Positions 1 to 9,976 of a stretch of 64,000 bases of DNA are shown piece after piece (positions within the stretch are counted from its first letter, which is position 1; every line of letters starts with the position of its first letter). The DNA comes from Deltaproteobacteria bacterium (lineage in GTDB: Bacteria; Desulfobacterota; Desulfarculia; Adiutricales; Adiutricaceae), in contig JAISCZ010000072.1 of NCBI GenBank assembly GCA_031265205.1, positions 19,408 through 83,407 of the forward strand. The letters run 5' to 3'. A program made the translations under genes and the position numbers. The notes beneath the pieces are model-generated. The model made no database searches, had not been told where the DNA came from, and saw only the letters and a program-made list of their open reading frames with translations.

Positions 1-311
1 GCCATTGTAGATTGCCACGCCGCCGCGCGCCCTTTCCTAAACCACGCTTCAGAGAGCTCAGGATCTGACTCAAGAACGCGCGTGTAATAATTCTCCGCTT
101 CACTAAAGTTACCAGCCGTATCCGCCGTTCTTGCCATTCCCAGCAATGTCTCAATTTTAATCCCAGTCTCAAGTTTTATCTCCTGAGTATTTTCCCCATC
201 GGAAAGAAGTCCCGACCGCGTTTCAGACGCGATTGGATTGCCACAACCAGGGCAGGCTACCGCCTTGTCTGATATTTCTTTCCCACACTCAGGGCATTGA
301 ATAAGGGCCAT
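1..311 (-). CDS. Zinc-ribbon / TPR-like protein, C-terminus outside window
   Basis: The minus-strand frame opens with ATG at 311 and runs off the window edge, so only the first 103 codons are visible. The N-terminus is a compact zinc ribbon: two CPxCG-type knuckles (CPECGK near residues 6-11 and CPGCGN near 20-25). After a linker of about 25 residues comes a helical stretch with TPR-like spacing (ARTADTAGNFSEAENYYTRV, then the start of another helix with AWFRKG). Zinc-ribbon plus TPR proteins are common bacterial proteins of no fixed function. I cannot name a role. The start is secure because the zinc ribbon begins directly after the ATG. Confidence 0.75.
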   Translation of the reverse strand, partial: MALIQCPECGKEISDKAVACPGCGNPIASETRSGLLSDGENTQEIKLETGIKIETLLGMARTADTAGNFSEAENYYTRVLESDPELSEAWFRKGRAAAWQSTM

Positions 312-812
312 GTCACGACTCCAGCTAACATTCCGCCTAAATCAACTTGAAGGCGCCACTAAAAAATTAACGTTTCTAAAGAGTGTTATTTACCACAAAC
401 CTTTCCGTATCCTTTCACCGCGAAGAAAACCATCTCCCGTCCTCTCCTGGGCTTCCTCCCCTCCGCTCGCGGTCCCACGCGCCTGGCCGAAGCTCGCCAT
501 CAGCCTGACCCGGAACAGTCCCTTCTATAGCCCGTGAACGGATACGTCGCTCGCGCGTCGCTTGCTCTTACTCTCCTGGTTCCCTATCCGGGAGAATGGA
601 GGGAGGCGCGTCGGAATCAAACCTTCCCGCCCCATGGTCCGCTCAGGACTCAATTAAGCTGTTCCGCCGGTCAGGACACGCCAAGGCGCCAAGGATTGAC
701 CTTGCCTATGGATTTTAATTAGTATAAATTACGCGAGGCGATATCAGTCGCGGGACAATGCCTGAACGCGGCTAGGGCGTCAGAAATATAGACTTCTAAT
801 TTTGGAGAGAAC
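312..812. other. Intergenic, no gene seen
   Basis: Two short open frames here (75 and 62 codons) have proline/arginine-rich translations typical of chance frames in GC-rich DNA. I see no motif, tRNA or clear terminator. The part next to the following gene (about 710-800) is more AT-rich and could hold its promoter, but no convincing -35/-10 pair stands out. Confidence 0.5.
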
Positions 813-2534
813 ATGACTAAAAACCCCGTCAAAAGTTTCAATACCACGGGAGTCTGCGTTCCCAGCAAACATTATACGCTTCCAGCCCTCCCGCGCCTTC
901 CGAACGTAATGGATAATATCGAAAAGGAATTATATTTCTGTATCCACGCGCCGCGCCAGTCCGGTAAAACCACGTGCCTGCAAGCCCTTTGCGGACAGAT
1001 TAACTCCGAAGGAAAGTATTACGCCTTTGACTGTTCTCTGGGTACCCTTAGAGATACCAAAGACCCCGCGACGGCCATGAAATATATCGTCGATCGGATA
1101 TACGCGGGCCTCGCCTACTCCGGCGTCGCCGAACTAGCCAAGATGGTTCGCGCTTTTGACGATAATCCTCTCATGGATTCTCCCGTCAGCATGGCGCGGA
1201 GCCTGTTGAATAGCCTGAGCATGTCCGCGGACAGGGAACTGGTCGTCTTCTTCGACGACGCGGACTGCCTTCATGAGGAGCCGCTCGTGATGTTCCTGGG
1301 CCAGATCAGGCAAGGGTTTCTCGACCGTTTTAAAACGCCAGCCAGCAAATTTCCGAGATCCCTGGCCCTCGTGGGGACGCGGAACATAAGGAACTACCTT
1401 TACAGGGTCAGTCCTGAGGAGAAATCCACGGGAACGCCCAGTCCTTTTAACGTCATAGAGTCCTCGCTGTCGTTGGGCGACTTCACCAGAGAGGACATCA
1501 AAGCCCTCTACGGCCAGCACACCGCTTTGACGGGCCAAGTTTTCGAGCCGTCCGCGTTCGATCAGGCCTGGCTCTGGACCGAAGGCCAGCCCTGGCTGGT
1601 CAACGCGCTGGCCAAGAGCGTCATAGAAAGACAGTTTAAGCGCGACTATTCCAGAGTTGTCGCCGGACTGGACATCGACCACGCCGCGCGAGACACGCTT
1701 CAGCGCGGTGAAACGCCTATCGACTCTCTCCTGGAACGGATCTAAGGACACGCGGGCCAGGAGGGTAATCTAACCCGTGATAACCGGCGCCAAATAATTG
1801 CCGAACGGATTTTCCAGAGATGATGTCGCGTACGTCGTGGATCTCGGCGTCATGAAGATGGGCTTCGGCGAAAAAAACCATTAAGGCCTTCAAATATCTT
1901 CTTCGGGGAGTTAATCGTCCGCGCTTTAACCCAAGAATCTTCAGGAAAAAATTCCCGCGGAACTACAAAACAAACGCGTGGACGGAACCTCTCTTGACAT
2001 AGACGGCCTTCTCCGGTCCTTCCAGATCTATTGGAGGGAAAACATCGAAGCCAACGAAATGACCGAGAATGAAATAGGAGACGCTTCGCCTTTTGGAAAC
2101 TAGCGTCGCCGAGTCTTTGAAGAATTCCCATATCGCGGAAGAATTTCAAATTTATGAAGATATTGTCAAGATAATCACGGAAAATCCGTCCGGATTCAAG
2201 AGGGAGGATTTTACGCGTATCGTATTTTCTCTTTCACGCGAAGGATTTTTGAACGGCGGGGCTGACTTTGTTTAAAGAAAATACGGCCTGGGAAGAACTT
2301 TCGTCGACATACGCGTGAACTACAATGGCGTACGCTATCACGTGTAATTGAAAATCAAGGGCGCTAAGGCCTGGGAAAAGTATCGCGTAAACGCTCGGCT
2401 ATATGGACAAACGCGGCTCTTCCGTCGGATGGCTGCTCGTCTTCGACAGAAATTTCACTAAAACATGGTGAGAGAAACTTACATGAGAGACTCTGGATCG
2501 CGGAGGAAAGACCGCGCGCGTGGTCGTCTGTTAA
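813..2534 (+). pseudogene. Broken AAA ATPase with C-terminal PD-(D/E)XK-type nuclease domain
   Basis: The first 310 codons are open and encode a P-loop ATPase: Walker A APRQSGKTT near residues 47-55 and Walker B VVFFDDADCL near 145. After the stop at 1743-1745 the coding trace continues in changing frames to about 2534: RYSDDVAYVVDLG-like text near 1820, QIYWRENIEANEMTE near 2030, then FVDIRVNYNGVRYHV, a stop, LKIKGAKAWEK, and YMDKRGSSVGWLLVFDRNF near 2405-2460, ending GKTARVVVC before TAA. That tail matches the usual nuclease-like C-terminus of this ATPase family. The in-frame TAA at 2345-2347 stands where the family's E-x-K motif has its glutamate. Several frameshifts plus this stop make it a pseudogene. 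The intact 310-residue ATPase part could still be translated. Confidence 0.75.
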
Positions 2535-3102
2535 CCGCCTCGCCTGGCTGGACGGGGAATTAACGTTTCTTGACGCGACTGTACGCGCTTCACTAAATAT
2601 ATGGCCTAATTTGAAAGCGCGCGCCGCGCTCGATAGGTTTTTGGAGGCGCGCGCTCCGAAGGCTTAATCCATACCGGTGGTCTTCAGGAGGACAGTCTTT
2701 AGGCAAGCGTATCCGCGCCCAAGCCAGATTGTCATCTCCGAAGGACTAAGCCTGGCAAGCGCCCCGGGCTGACTCCTTCGCCACGCCCCAGATTTAGGGA
2801 CACGCCTTTCCGTAAAGAGCCTTTAAAAGTTCGCGTTTGCCTTGGATAGCTATACCGTAAACGGATACCCAATTCCCACCTCAAATACCCGTAATTTTCG
2901 CGCCTACTTTTTCCAGTTATTTTTTATAATAATTTCGCTTTTTTTGCTTTTCGCCTTCGCTTATTTTAGACTGTAGTCGCAATAACTTTTCCGCGACTTT
3001 ACGCGATTCTCTCCCTTTCCACGCCTTCCTCGCCGACGCTAACTTAAATTTAGCGCTTGATATAAACCTCGCGCCTCAATTCTTCCCTCCAGGTGACTCA
3101 CG
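2535..3102. other. Intergenic, upstream region of nnr
   Basis: No open frame with recognisable content. The first 250 bp may be further decayed coding DNA, but nothing can be named. From about 2890 the sequence becomes T-rich, with runs of TTTTT and TTATTTT, and is a reasonable place for the nnr promoter, though no clear consensus pair is visible. Confidence 0.4.
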
Positions 3103-4695
3103 ATGCTCCCTTACCCTCCCTATGTCGCCACCGCGCTAGAATCCGCCACGATAGACAAAACGGCCATCGAAAGTTTCCTTCTCCCAGGCGCGGTCCTCAT
3201 GGAAAACGCCGCCCGCTCCGTCGCGAGGCATGCCTTGGCGCTCTTTCCGACCCTGCGCGAGCCCGGGAAGAGGATAATTATCCTCGCCGGACCGGGGCAA
3301 AACGGAGGCGACGGCTGGGTACTGGCGCGCCTATTCCACGCTCTTGGCCACCAGGTCCGGGGATATTTAGTAGCCGCCCCCGGCGCCGCTCCCACGGGAG
3401 ACGCTTTTCCCAACTATCAGACGGCGCGCCTCTTAAATATCCCGCTGTCTACCATTTCCCACGAGGGCGACCTCTTACCCGCTTTTAATGAAGCCGATTT
3501 CGTCATCGACGCTCTTTTCGGCACCGGCCTCGCGCGGGAAATCGGAGACCCCCAAAAGCGCGTTTTGGAGGCCCTCCGCGACGCTCCCCGAACCTTTAAA
3601 GTCGTAGCCGTGGATGTCCCCTCCGGCCTTTGCGCGACCACGGGGGCCCTTTTCGGCCCAGCGGTAGCGGCGGATCTGACCGTTTCCTTGGGAACCTACA
3701 AAGCCGGGCTCTTTAGCGGTAACGGCCCCAAGCTCGCGGGCCTTGTCCGCCTGGGGGATATCGGCCTTTCGCCTCCCATGCTCTCCCCCGCGCCCTTGGG
3801 AATCCTCTTAACCAAAGAATACGTTTCCACGCTCCTCCCTTTAAGGCCCCGCGACGGCCACAAAGGAACCTTCGGCCACGCCGTGGTGGCGGGGGGCTCG
3901 CCCGGCAAAACGGGGGCCTTAACCCTCGCCGCCCTGGGGGCCCTGCGGGCGGGCGCCGGCCTCGTGACCGCCGCCCATCCCAAGTCTTTCGCGGCCATTT
4001 TCGCGCAAAAGCTCACCGCCATTATGACGCTTCCCTTGGACGAGTCCCCCGGGGCGGCGCTGGGCCAGTCCGCGGCGGACGCGCTTCTGGAATTTATGGG
4101 TAACAAAAGCGCCCTTGGCCTTGGCTGCGGCATGGGCCTCTCGGAGAGCGCCGCCTCTTGCGCGCTCACGCTCGCCGCGCGGCTCCCCCTCCCTTTAGTC
4201 CTCGACGCCGACGCCTTAACCCTCCTCGCCCCAAGTCCCCGAGCGCTCCTATCCCGCGCGGCGCCCACGGTTTTAACCCCCCATTACGGGGAAGCGGCGC
4301 GCCTTCTCTCCGTTTCCAGCGCCGAGATAGCCCGCGATCAGCTCGAGTCTTCCCGCCAAATCGCCCGCGAGCGAGGCGCTATCGTTGTCCTCAAGGGGCC
4401 TCGGACCATAATCGCGCGACCCGACGGGCGTTTTTTCGTCAACGACTCTGGCTCCCCGATTTTGGCGACGGGCGGCTCGGGAGATCTCTTAACCGGGCTC
4501 ATAACCGGCCTCTTAGCCCAAAAAATGGATCCCTTCAAGGCCTGCGCCCTCGCGGTTTACGCCCACGGTTTAGCCGGGGAGATAGCCGCGGAGGCCAAAG
4601 GGCCCTGGGGGCTCTCCCCTTGGGAAATTCAGGAATTTATCCCCCGGGCCTTCCAGGAGTTACGGGATTTTGGCGAAAAGAGGCAATTCCTTTAA
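3103..4695 (+). CDS. nnr: Bifunctional NAD(P)H-hydrate repair enzyme
   Basis: This cytosolic metabolite-repair enzyme restores hydrated NAD(P)H: the N-terminal NnrE half epimerises S- and R-NAD(P)HX and the C-terminal NnrD half dehydrates S-NAD(P)HX using ADP. Residues 1 to about 215 form the YjeF_N domain with GPGQNGGDG near 65-73 and the conserved LFGTGL segment. Residues about 235-530 form the ribokinase-like domain with GHKGTFGH, LTPHYGEA and the diagnostic NDSGSPILATGGSGD motif near 447-461. The length of 530 is normal for the fused form. ATG at 3103 begins directly at the expected N-terminus. All key motifs are present and the gene looks intact. Confidence 0.95.
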   Translation: MLPYPPYVATALESATIDKTAIESFLLPGAVLMENAARSVARHALALFPTLREPGKRIIILAGPGQNGGDGWVLARLFHALGHQVRGYLVAAPGAAPTGDAFPNYQTARLLNIPLSTISHEGDLLPAFNEADFVIDALFGTGLAREIGDPQKRVLEALRDAPRTFKVVAVDVPSGLCATTGALFGPAVAADLTVSLGTYKAGLFSGNGPKLAGLVRLGDIGLSPPMLSPAPLGILLTKEYVSTLLPLRPRDGHKGTFGHAVVAGGSPGKTGALTLAALGALRAGAGLVTAAHPKSFAAIFAQKLTAIMTLPLDESPGAALGQSAADALLEFMGNKSALGLGCGMGLSESAASCALTLAARLPLPLVLDADALTLLAPSPRALLSRAAPTVLTPHYGEAARLLSVSSAEIARDQLESSRQIARERGAIVVLKGPRTIIARPDGRFFVNDSGSPILATGGSGDLLTGLITGLLAQKMDPFKACALAVYAHGLAGEIAAEAKGPWGLSPWEIQEFIPRAFQELRDFGEKRQFL

Positions 4696-5073
4696 ACTTA
4701 AACCGCGCTTCCCCCGCGCGGCGCGCCGCGCGCTTTCCTCCCCGCGCTTTCCTTAAAAGGCCCGGAGACGCTTTCCTCTTTTACGGATCAAGCGAGCGTC
4801 TCATAAAGACTCGCCCTTCGCGCCCGGGGACTCGCGACGAGGCCTCACAAAGCGAGGCGCGCAAGGGCCAAGGGCCCGCCGCCGCGCGCCTCTGGAGACG
4901 GACGCTCACGCGAAAGTTTTCGGCGTATTCGCGCCGCGCTTCGGCGCTTTGGCGGAGAGACCCGCGACGCGACTATCGCGATTCCCGAGGGGTTGGCCTG
5001 GATTATGCTTATTTCTTGGTTTTAAGTCGCGGGCCACTCCGCCGCCTTAATTTTCCGCCAGGTTTGAGAGAAC
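4696..5073. other. Intergenic, GC-rich, no gene seen
   Basis: A 378-bp gap between nnr and the exporter operon. The frames through it are arginine/proline-rich and overlap nnr in the wrong frame, so I treat them as chance. No tRNA, terminator or repeat is evident. Confidence 0.45.
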
Positions 5074-6351
5074 ATGCGCCGCAAAAAATATTTTATCCCC
5101 CTTTTAATCTTCCTCGCCTGCGGAGGATTCCTGACTTTTCGCGCTTGCGGCGCGGAAAAAATGGATACTTTTTACCGAACGCAAAGGGTAATTAATAACC
5201 AATTGCGCGTCGCGGTCTCCGCCACCGGCACCATCAATCCCGTCAGCGTGGTCAGCGTGGGCACCCAAATCTCCGGGACTATCCTGCGCATGCTGGTGGA
5301 TTTCAATGACCAGGTGCGGGAAGGGCAGCTCCTTTTAACCTTAGACGACGAACTCTTCCGCGCCAAGGTCCAAATGACGGAGGCCAATCTGGCCTCGGCC
5401 CAAGCCCAGGAAAAACTAGCCCAAGTAAAATACGACCGCCAGGCCAAGCTTTTCGCCCAAGGCTCCAGCCCCAGGGAGGACGTGGACACGGCCCAGGCCA
5501 ATCTGGACATGGCCAAGGCCACGGTCGCCCAAAGCCTGGCCCAGCTGGCCCAAGACCAATATAACCTCAACAACACCCAAATAGTCTCCCCGGTCGACGG
5601 CGTGGTCATCAACCGCGCCGTGGACGTGGGCCAGACCGTGGCCGCGAGTTTTCAGACGCCCACCTTAATAGATATCGCCCAAGATCTCTCCAAGATGCAG
5701 ATTAACGCGAGTTTCGCGGAAGCGGACATCGGGAGGCTCACCCCGGGGCTCGCCGTCTCTTTTACCGTGGACGCCTTTCCCGGCCAAACCTTTAGCGGAG
5801 TCGTCAGACAGATCCGCCTGAACCCCATCATCAACTCCAACGTCGTCACCTATGACGTGGTCGTGGACGTCCAAAATCCGGACTTGACGCTTCTTCCCGG
5901 CATGACCGCCTACGTGGACATTGAACTCTATCGGGAGGACAACGTTCTTTTGGTGCCCAACTCCGCCTTAAATTTCCGCCCTCCGGAAGACGCGGCGAAC
6001 GCTAATGGAGCGGGACAAGCCGCGCCTCCCCCCGCGGCCGAGCCGGAAAGCGCCGCGTTAGGCGCCCCCCCAAACGGCGCGCCCGCCCTGGACGCTCCCT
6101 CCAAATCCCTTCAGGGCGTTCCCTCCAAAGACGATCTCCCCACCTCCGGGCGGGTCTACGTTTTAGGCAAAGACCAAAGGCCTAAAGCCGTCGAGCTGAC
6201 CCTGGGGGCCACGGATCTGAGGTACACCGTGGTCAAGAGCGGCGCCCTCCAAGCCGGGGACATGGTCATCATCTCCGAGGATGTCGCCCAGACCACCCAA
6301 AGCACCCTCCTTACCCCCGGAAGGGCGGGACCGGCCCCGGGGAGGCGCTAA
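5074..6351 (+). CDS. macA: Periplasmic adaptor (membrane fusion) subunit, MacA/HlyD family
   Basis: Periplasmic adaptor that would link the inner-membrane ABC pair encoded just downstream to an outer-membrane TolC-type channel. The N-terminus is a membrane anchor or signal (RRKK followed by about 20 hydrophobic residues with a cysteine near 14). Next come the first half of the lipoyl/barrel-sandwich domain (GTINPVSVVSVGTQISGTI), a long alpha-hairpin rich in Ala/Gln (about 100-160), the second lipoyl half (IVSPVDGVV) and a beta-barrel. An Ala/Pro-rich insert near 305-350 interrupts the membrane-proximal domain and is longer than usual. The stop is 5 bp before the ATPase gene. The substrate cannot be told from sequence; macrolide or peptide export is known for other MacA proteins. 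Confidence 0.88.
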   Translation: MRRKKYFIPLLIFLACGGFLTFRACGAEKMDTFYRTQRVINNQLRVAVSATGTINPVSVVSVGTQISGTILRMLVDFNDQVREGQLLLTLDDELFRAKVQMTEANLASAQAQEKLAQVKYDRQAKLFAQGSSPREDVDTAQANLDMAKATVAQSLAQLAQDQYNLNNTQIVSPVDGVVINRAVDVGQTVAASFQTPTLIDIAQDLSKMQINASFAEADIGRLTPGLAVSFTVDAFPGQTFSGVVRQIRLNPIINSNVVTYDVVVDVQNPDLTLLPGMTAYVDIELYREDNVLLVPNSALNFRPPEDAANANGAGQAAPPPAAEPESAALGAPPNGAPALDAPSKSLQGVPSKDDLPTSGRVYVLGKDQRPKAVELTLGATDLRYTVVKSGALQAGDMVIISEDVAQTTQSTLLTPGRAGPAPGRR

Positions 6352-6356
6352 AAACC

Positions 6357-7064
6357 ATGGCGACTCCCTATCTCGTGGAAACGAAGGACCTCAAAAAGGC
6401 CTATGTTACCGACGCGGGCGCCTTTGAGGTCCTCCATGGCGTAAATTTTACTTTCCGGGAAGGGGAGTTTACCGCCATTATGGGCCCCTCTGGCTCCGGC
6501 AAGTCCACTTTCATGAACATCTTAGGCTGCCTGGACACGCCCACGTCGGGGGTCTACTCCCTTTTGGGCCAGGATGTTCTAACCCTCTCCCCCAACGAGC
6601 TGGCCCGGACCCGCAACCTTTTTCTGGGCTTCGTCTTCCAGGGCTATAACCTCCTCCCCAAGGCCGATCTCTTGGAAAACGTGGGTCTGCCTCTCCTCTA
6701 CGCGCGGGTGGGAAGCGCGGAGAGGAAAAGGAGGTCCCTGGCGCTTTTGGAAAAAGTGGGCTTGGGGCCCTGGGCGCGCCATCGGCCTAGCCAAGTCTCG
6801 GGCGGCCAGCAGCAAAGAGCGGCTATCGCGCGCGCCCTGGCGAGCGAGCCGAAGCTGCTTTTGGCCGACGAGCCCACCGGTAACTTGGACAGCCAGACCT
6901 CCGACGACGTCATGAGTTTGCTGATCTCCCTCAACAACGAAGGGGCGAGCCTCATCCTCGTGACCCACGAGCCTGACGTGGCGGCCTGCGCCAAAAGAAT
7001 CGTCCGTTTCCGCGACGGCCTCCTCGTGGAGGACAGTCCCGTCCTCCACCGAAGGGCGCTCTGA
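6357..7064 (+). CDS. ABC transporter ATP-binding protein, MacB/LolD type
   Basis: ATPase subunit of the exporter. At 235 residues it is a single nucleotide-binding domain with Walker A GPSGSGKST near 42-50, Q-loop FVFQGYNLLP, signature VSGGQQQRAAIARAL, Walker B LLLADEPTGNLDS and the switch histidine in LVTHEPDVA. The signature with triple Gln and the DEPTGNLD extension are typical of the MacB/LolD/FtsE subfamily. It lies 5 bp after the adaptor gene and its TGA overlaps the ATG of the permease gene, so the three genes form one operon. In E. coli MacB, ATPase and permease are fused; here they are separate, which is common in this lineage. Confidence 0.93.
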   Translation: MATPYLVETKDLKKAYVTDAGAFEVLHGVNFTFREGEFTAIMGPSGSGKSTFMNILGCLDTPTSGVYSLLGQDVLTLSPNELARTRNLFLGFVFQGYNLLPKADLLENVGLPLLYARVGSAERKRRSLALLEKVGLGPWARHRPSQVSGGQQQRAAIARALASEPKLLLADEPTGNLDSQTSDDVMSLLISLNNEGASLILVTHEPDVAACAKRIVRFRDGLLVEDSPVLHRRAL

Positions 7065-8287
7065 TGTTTCCCGCCATGTTTTTAGAGGCCCTCCGGGCCA
7101 TGGGCTCCAATAGGCTCAGAACTTTTCTCACCATGCTCGGCATGGTCATCGGGGTGGGCGCCGTGGTCCTCATGCTGGCCGTGGGGGAAGGCGCCAGGGT
7201 CACCATTAAAAAACAGGTGGACGCGCTCGGCACCAATATCTTCATCGTGCTCGCGGGTTTCCAAAATACCGCGGGGGTGAGATCCGGGTCCGGTAGCCGC
7301 CAAAATCTCACCCAAGCGGACGGGGACGCCATTGAGGGCTTGGACGACATTTTGGCCGTGAGCCCCGTTTCCTTCGCGTCCCTGCAGCTCGTCTACTCAG
7401 GCCGTAACTGGAACGTTATGGTCAACGGGGTCAACGAGCGCTACCTCAGCGTGCGCTCCTGGGACGTGGCCGACGGCCGGGAAATGGACTCCATCGACAG
7501 CCAATCCGCGGCGAGGGTCATCTGGCTGGGACAAAGCTCCGCCAAGGAACTCTTCGGAAGCGACGATCCTTTGGGAAAAACGTTGCGCGTGGGAACGACG
7601 CCTTTTGTCGTGGCCGGGATCCTCGCCCCCAAAGGTCAATCCCTGGACGGGCGCGACCAAGACGATATCGCCCTGGTCCCTTTCAGCTCCTTTAACCGCT
7701 TTCTCCAGGGCAGCCATTTCCAGGGCGTGGTCCGCATGCTCATGATCAAGGCGCGCGAAGGCGCGGACATGAACCACGTCCAGGAAGACATTAGGAGTTT
7801 ATTGCGGGAGCGTCACCATATCCTTGATTCTCTCCAGGACGACGATTTCTTTTTAAATAACCTTTCGGCGGTCATGGACTCGGCGGAAGCGGCGGCCAGG
7901 GCCATGACCCTTCTTTTAGGGGCTATCGCCTCCATTTCCCTGGCGGTGGGCGGCATCGGCATCATGAACATCATGCTGGTTTCCGTCACCGAAAGAACCC
8001 GGGAAATAGGCGTCAGGCTCGCCATCGGGGCGCGCAAAAAAGATATCCTGACCCAGTTCATCCTGGAGGCTATTCTGGTTTCGCTGACGGGCGGCCTGTT
8101 AGGGCTCCTTTTAGGGGCCTCGGGCGCCTTCGTCGTCTCTAGCGTTTGGAAGATGTCCATCCAGATTACCCCCTTTTCCCTTCTGCTCTCCTTTACCGTC
8201 AGTTTGGCCACGGGTCTCTTTTTCGGCTTCTACCCGGCCTGGAAGGCTTCCGGACAGAATCCCATCGAAGCCTTAAGGTATCAATAG
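7064..8287 (+). CDS. macB: ABC transporter permease, MacB/FtsX family
   Basis: Inner-membrane permease of the MacAB-type exporter, 407 residues. It shows the family's topology: one N-terminal membrane helix (LRTFLTMLGMVIGVGAVVLM, about 17-40), a large periplasmic MacB_PCD domain (about 45-270), then three C-terminal helices in the FtsX domain. The conserved segment after the second helix reads NIMLVSVTERTREIGVRLAI, and the end is PIEALRYQ, matching the usual PxxALRYE terminus. It is translationally coupled to the ATPase gene by a one-base TGATG overlap. No lesion is visible. The fused symbol is used loosely, because this is only the permease half of an E. coli-type MacB. Confidence 0.92.
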   Translation: MFPAMFLEALRAMGSNRLRTFLTMLGMVIGVGAVVLMLAVGEGARVTIKKQVDALGTNIFIVLAGFQNTAGVRSGSGSRQNLTQADGDAIEGLDDILAVSPVSFASLQLVYSGRNWNVMVNGVNERYLSVRSWDVADGREMDSIDSQSAARVIWLGQSSAKELFGSDDPLGKTLRVGTTPFVVAGILAPKGQSLDGRDQDDIALVPFSSFNRFLQGSHFQGVVRMLMIKAREGADMNHVQEDIRSLLRERHHILDSLQDDDFFLNNLSAVMDSAEAAARAMTLLLGAIASISLAVGGIGIMNIMLVSVTERTREIGVRLAIGARKKDILTQFILEAILVSLTGGLLGLLLGASGAFVVSSVWKMSIQITPFSLLLSFTVSLATGLFFGFYPAWKASGQNPIEALRYQ

Positions 8288-9976
8288 TCGGAAAGCCTAA
8301 TCCGTCGCGCCGCGCGCGGACGCGGGACGAGTCAATAATAATTCGCGCGCCCTAAATTTTGAGCGATTTTGAGCGATTCTTGACTTCGAGGAAATATTTA
8401 GACACATTTTTAAAATTTATATCGAAATCGCGCCCGATTATAAAAAGGCGCGCTACCTACATATTCTATTCCCATCGTGGATATTCTTCCCTCTTCGCCT
8501 CTGAGCTTTATTTATTTAACGCGCGCGTATTACCCTAAAAAGACATCGCTTCATAGGAAATTTTATGATAATTGGAAAAAATAGTTTATTCCTCTCGTCA
8601 GCGTCTTCAGCTTACAATCGGCGTCAACTCAATCGCGATAATCCTTGTATATTAGCTATTTGACGCGGCGTTTGGTTTCAAATCTTATGCCGCTTTGAAA
8701 GCTACTGATCTTTTTAACGACCGCTACGCCCTTTCCGCTTGATGAACAGTCCCTAAGACAAAGATTTATTGATTTAAATTATACCCAAGAAACAGCCTCT
8801 CTCGTTCAAGTTTCATTATCAGAGTATTTAGCGATCGCCAGATATCCTTAATACCAATTACGGATGGCGCTTTGGCTTTCATGGCTAACTATGGACACCC
8901 ACCAATAACTTTGCGGTTAAGCGGATGACAATGTGGGACGGAAGGAACCGCGTTACGGTTTCCATGAGATGAATGATTTTCTCTCTGGGCTATCATGTAT
9001 TCCAAGGCTTTACTATTGGTCCATCCTCCTAAAATGGCGAATTCTACTTTTGAGCGCGATGGTTTTTCAGCTAACCGGGGCGCCAGGCTCCTCCTAATCG
9101 GCCCATTAAAGGTTACCCGCGATAATTTCGCGAGTGGACGCAATTATTTGTCCTTTTGAGTCGCGACAGCTTCTTGGCTCGCCTTACGCCTATGCCCAGG
9201 CCCGCGCTCTTTTGTCTAAGGCTCCAGGCTCTTGTGGTCTTGATCAAGCCTTGGGACAAGCGTCAGTTCCTTCGAATGGTCGCCGCCGCGAGAGCTAGCC
9301 TACCGCTGTTTTGACCGCGCTTCATACCATTGACCAAGCCGCGTTTTTAGGTCAATCCCTCGCCTCCGCGCGCCTCCCCCCTCCACCCCGAAGAGAGCGT
9401 AAGTGGGAAGAGGCTAAAAATAGTGGATCTATCGAGAGATGACCGCGAAGATTGCCTCCAAAAAATACATTGTGGCTCAAAAAAGGGGGATAGAGGTCGA
9501 CGAGAGCTGCCCCTGGCTACCGGCGCCAGAACCCCAAGCGAGACTCCTAGCGCTTTCCCAACCTAACTCGCGTGAAAAGCCTAGGCGTCAATGGTAGCTC
9601 CAAAGGCCAGCGAAAAATTGTTTAACTACGCCTTATTAACTCAAGAACGGAAATATCTTTCATAAAATAGTTGCGAAATAGCGCGCTTTGCGCTAAATAA
9701 TATTTAGTCTCGACGGGGTTAGCCGCCGACGCGTTAAGAAGTCGGCTCCCAGCTTTATCGTCGCCTATTGCGGCGAGTTTCGCGGGATTCCGCGTAATCT
9801 CTTGTCGGATATTCATGTTTTATGGGTAAATTGACCGTTTTTTAAATTTAGATCCTTCAGGGAGTGACCCGAATGTTTTAAGATTTAACTTCCCTCGCGT
9901 GAAAATTGGCGATATTATTGTTAAGATAACCATATCGCTTGTTAGCTACAAGATCACAGTCAGTCAGGTGAAACGA
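8288..9976 (+). pseudogene. Decayed coding DNA of unknown identity
   Basis: This 1.7-kb stretch has no intact gene but several short in-sense plus-strand pieces with protein-like composition. From the ATG at 8564 the frame begins MIIGKNSLFLSS. Around 8665-8850, after frame changes, come FDAAFGFKSYAALKATDLF and FIDLNYTQETASLVQVS, and around 9160-9300 SPYAYAQARALLSKAP and LTALHTIDQAAFLGQSL. Stops lie between all pieces. The pieces suggest one or two long Ala/Gln/Ser-rich genes that have decayed; I do not recognise the family. The extent is uncertain, and parts of the interval (8288-8560, 9440-9890) show nothing. Confidence 0.3.

Noticed and set aside
4158..5195. 345-codon plus-strand frame overlapping the end of nnr
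   Set aside because: It runs in another frame through nnr, is extremely Arg/Pro-rich and has no motif; typical shadow in GC-rich DNA.
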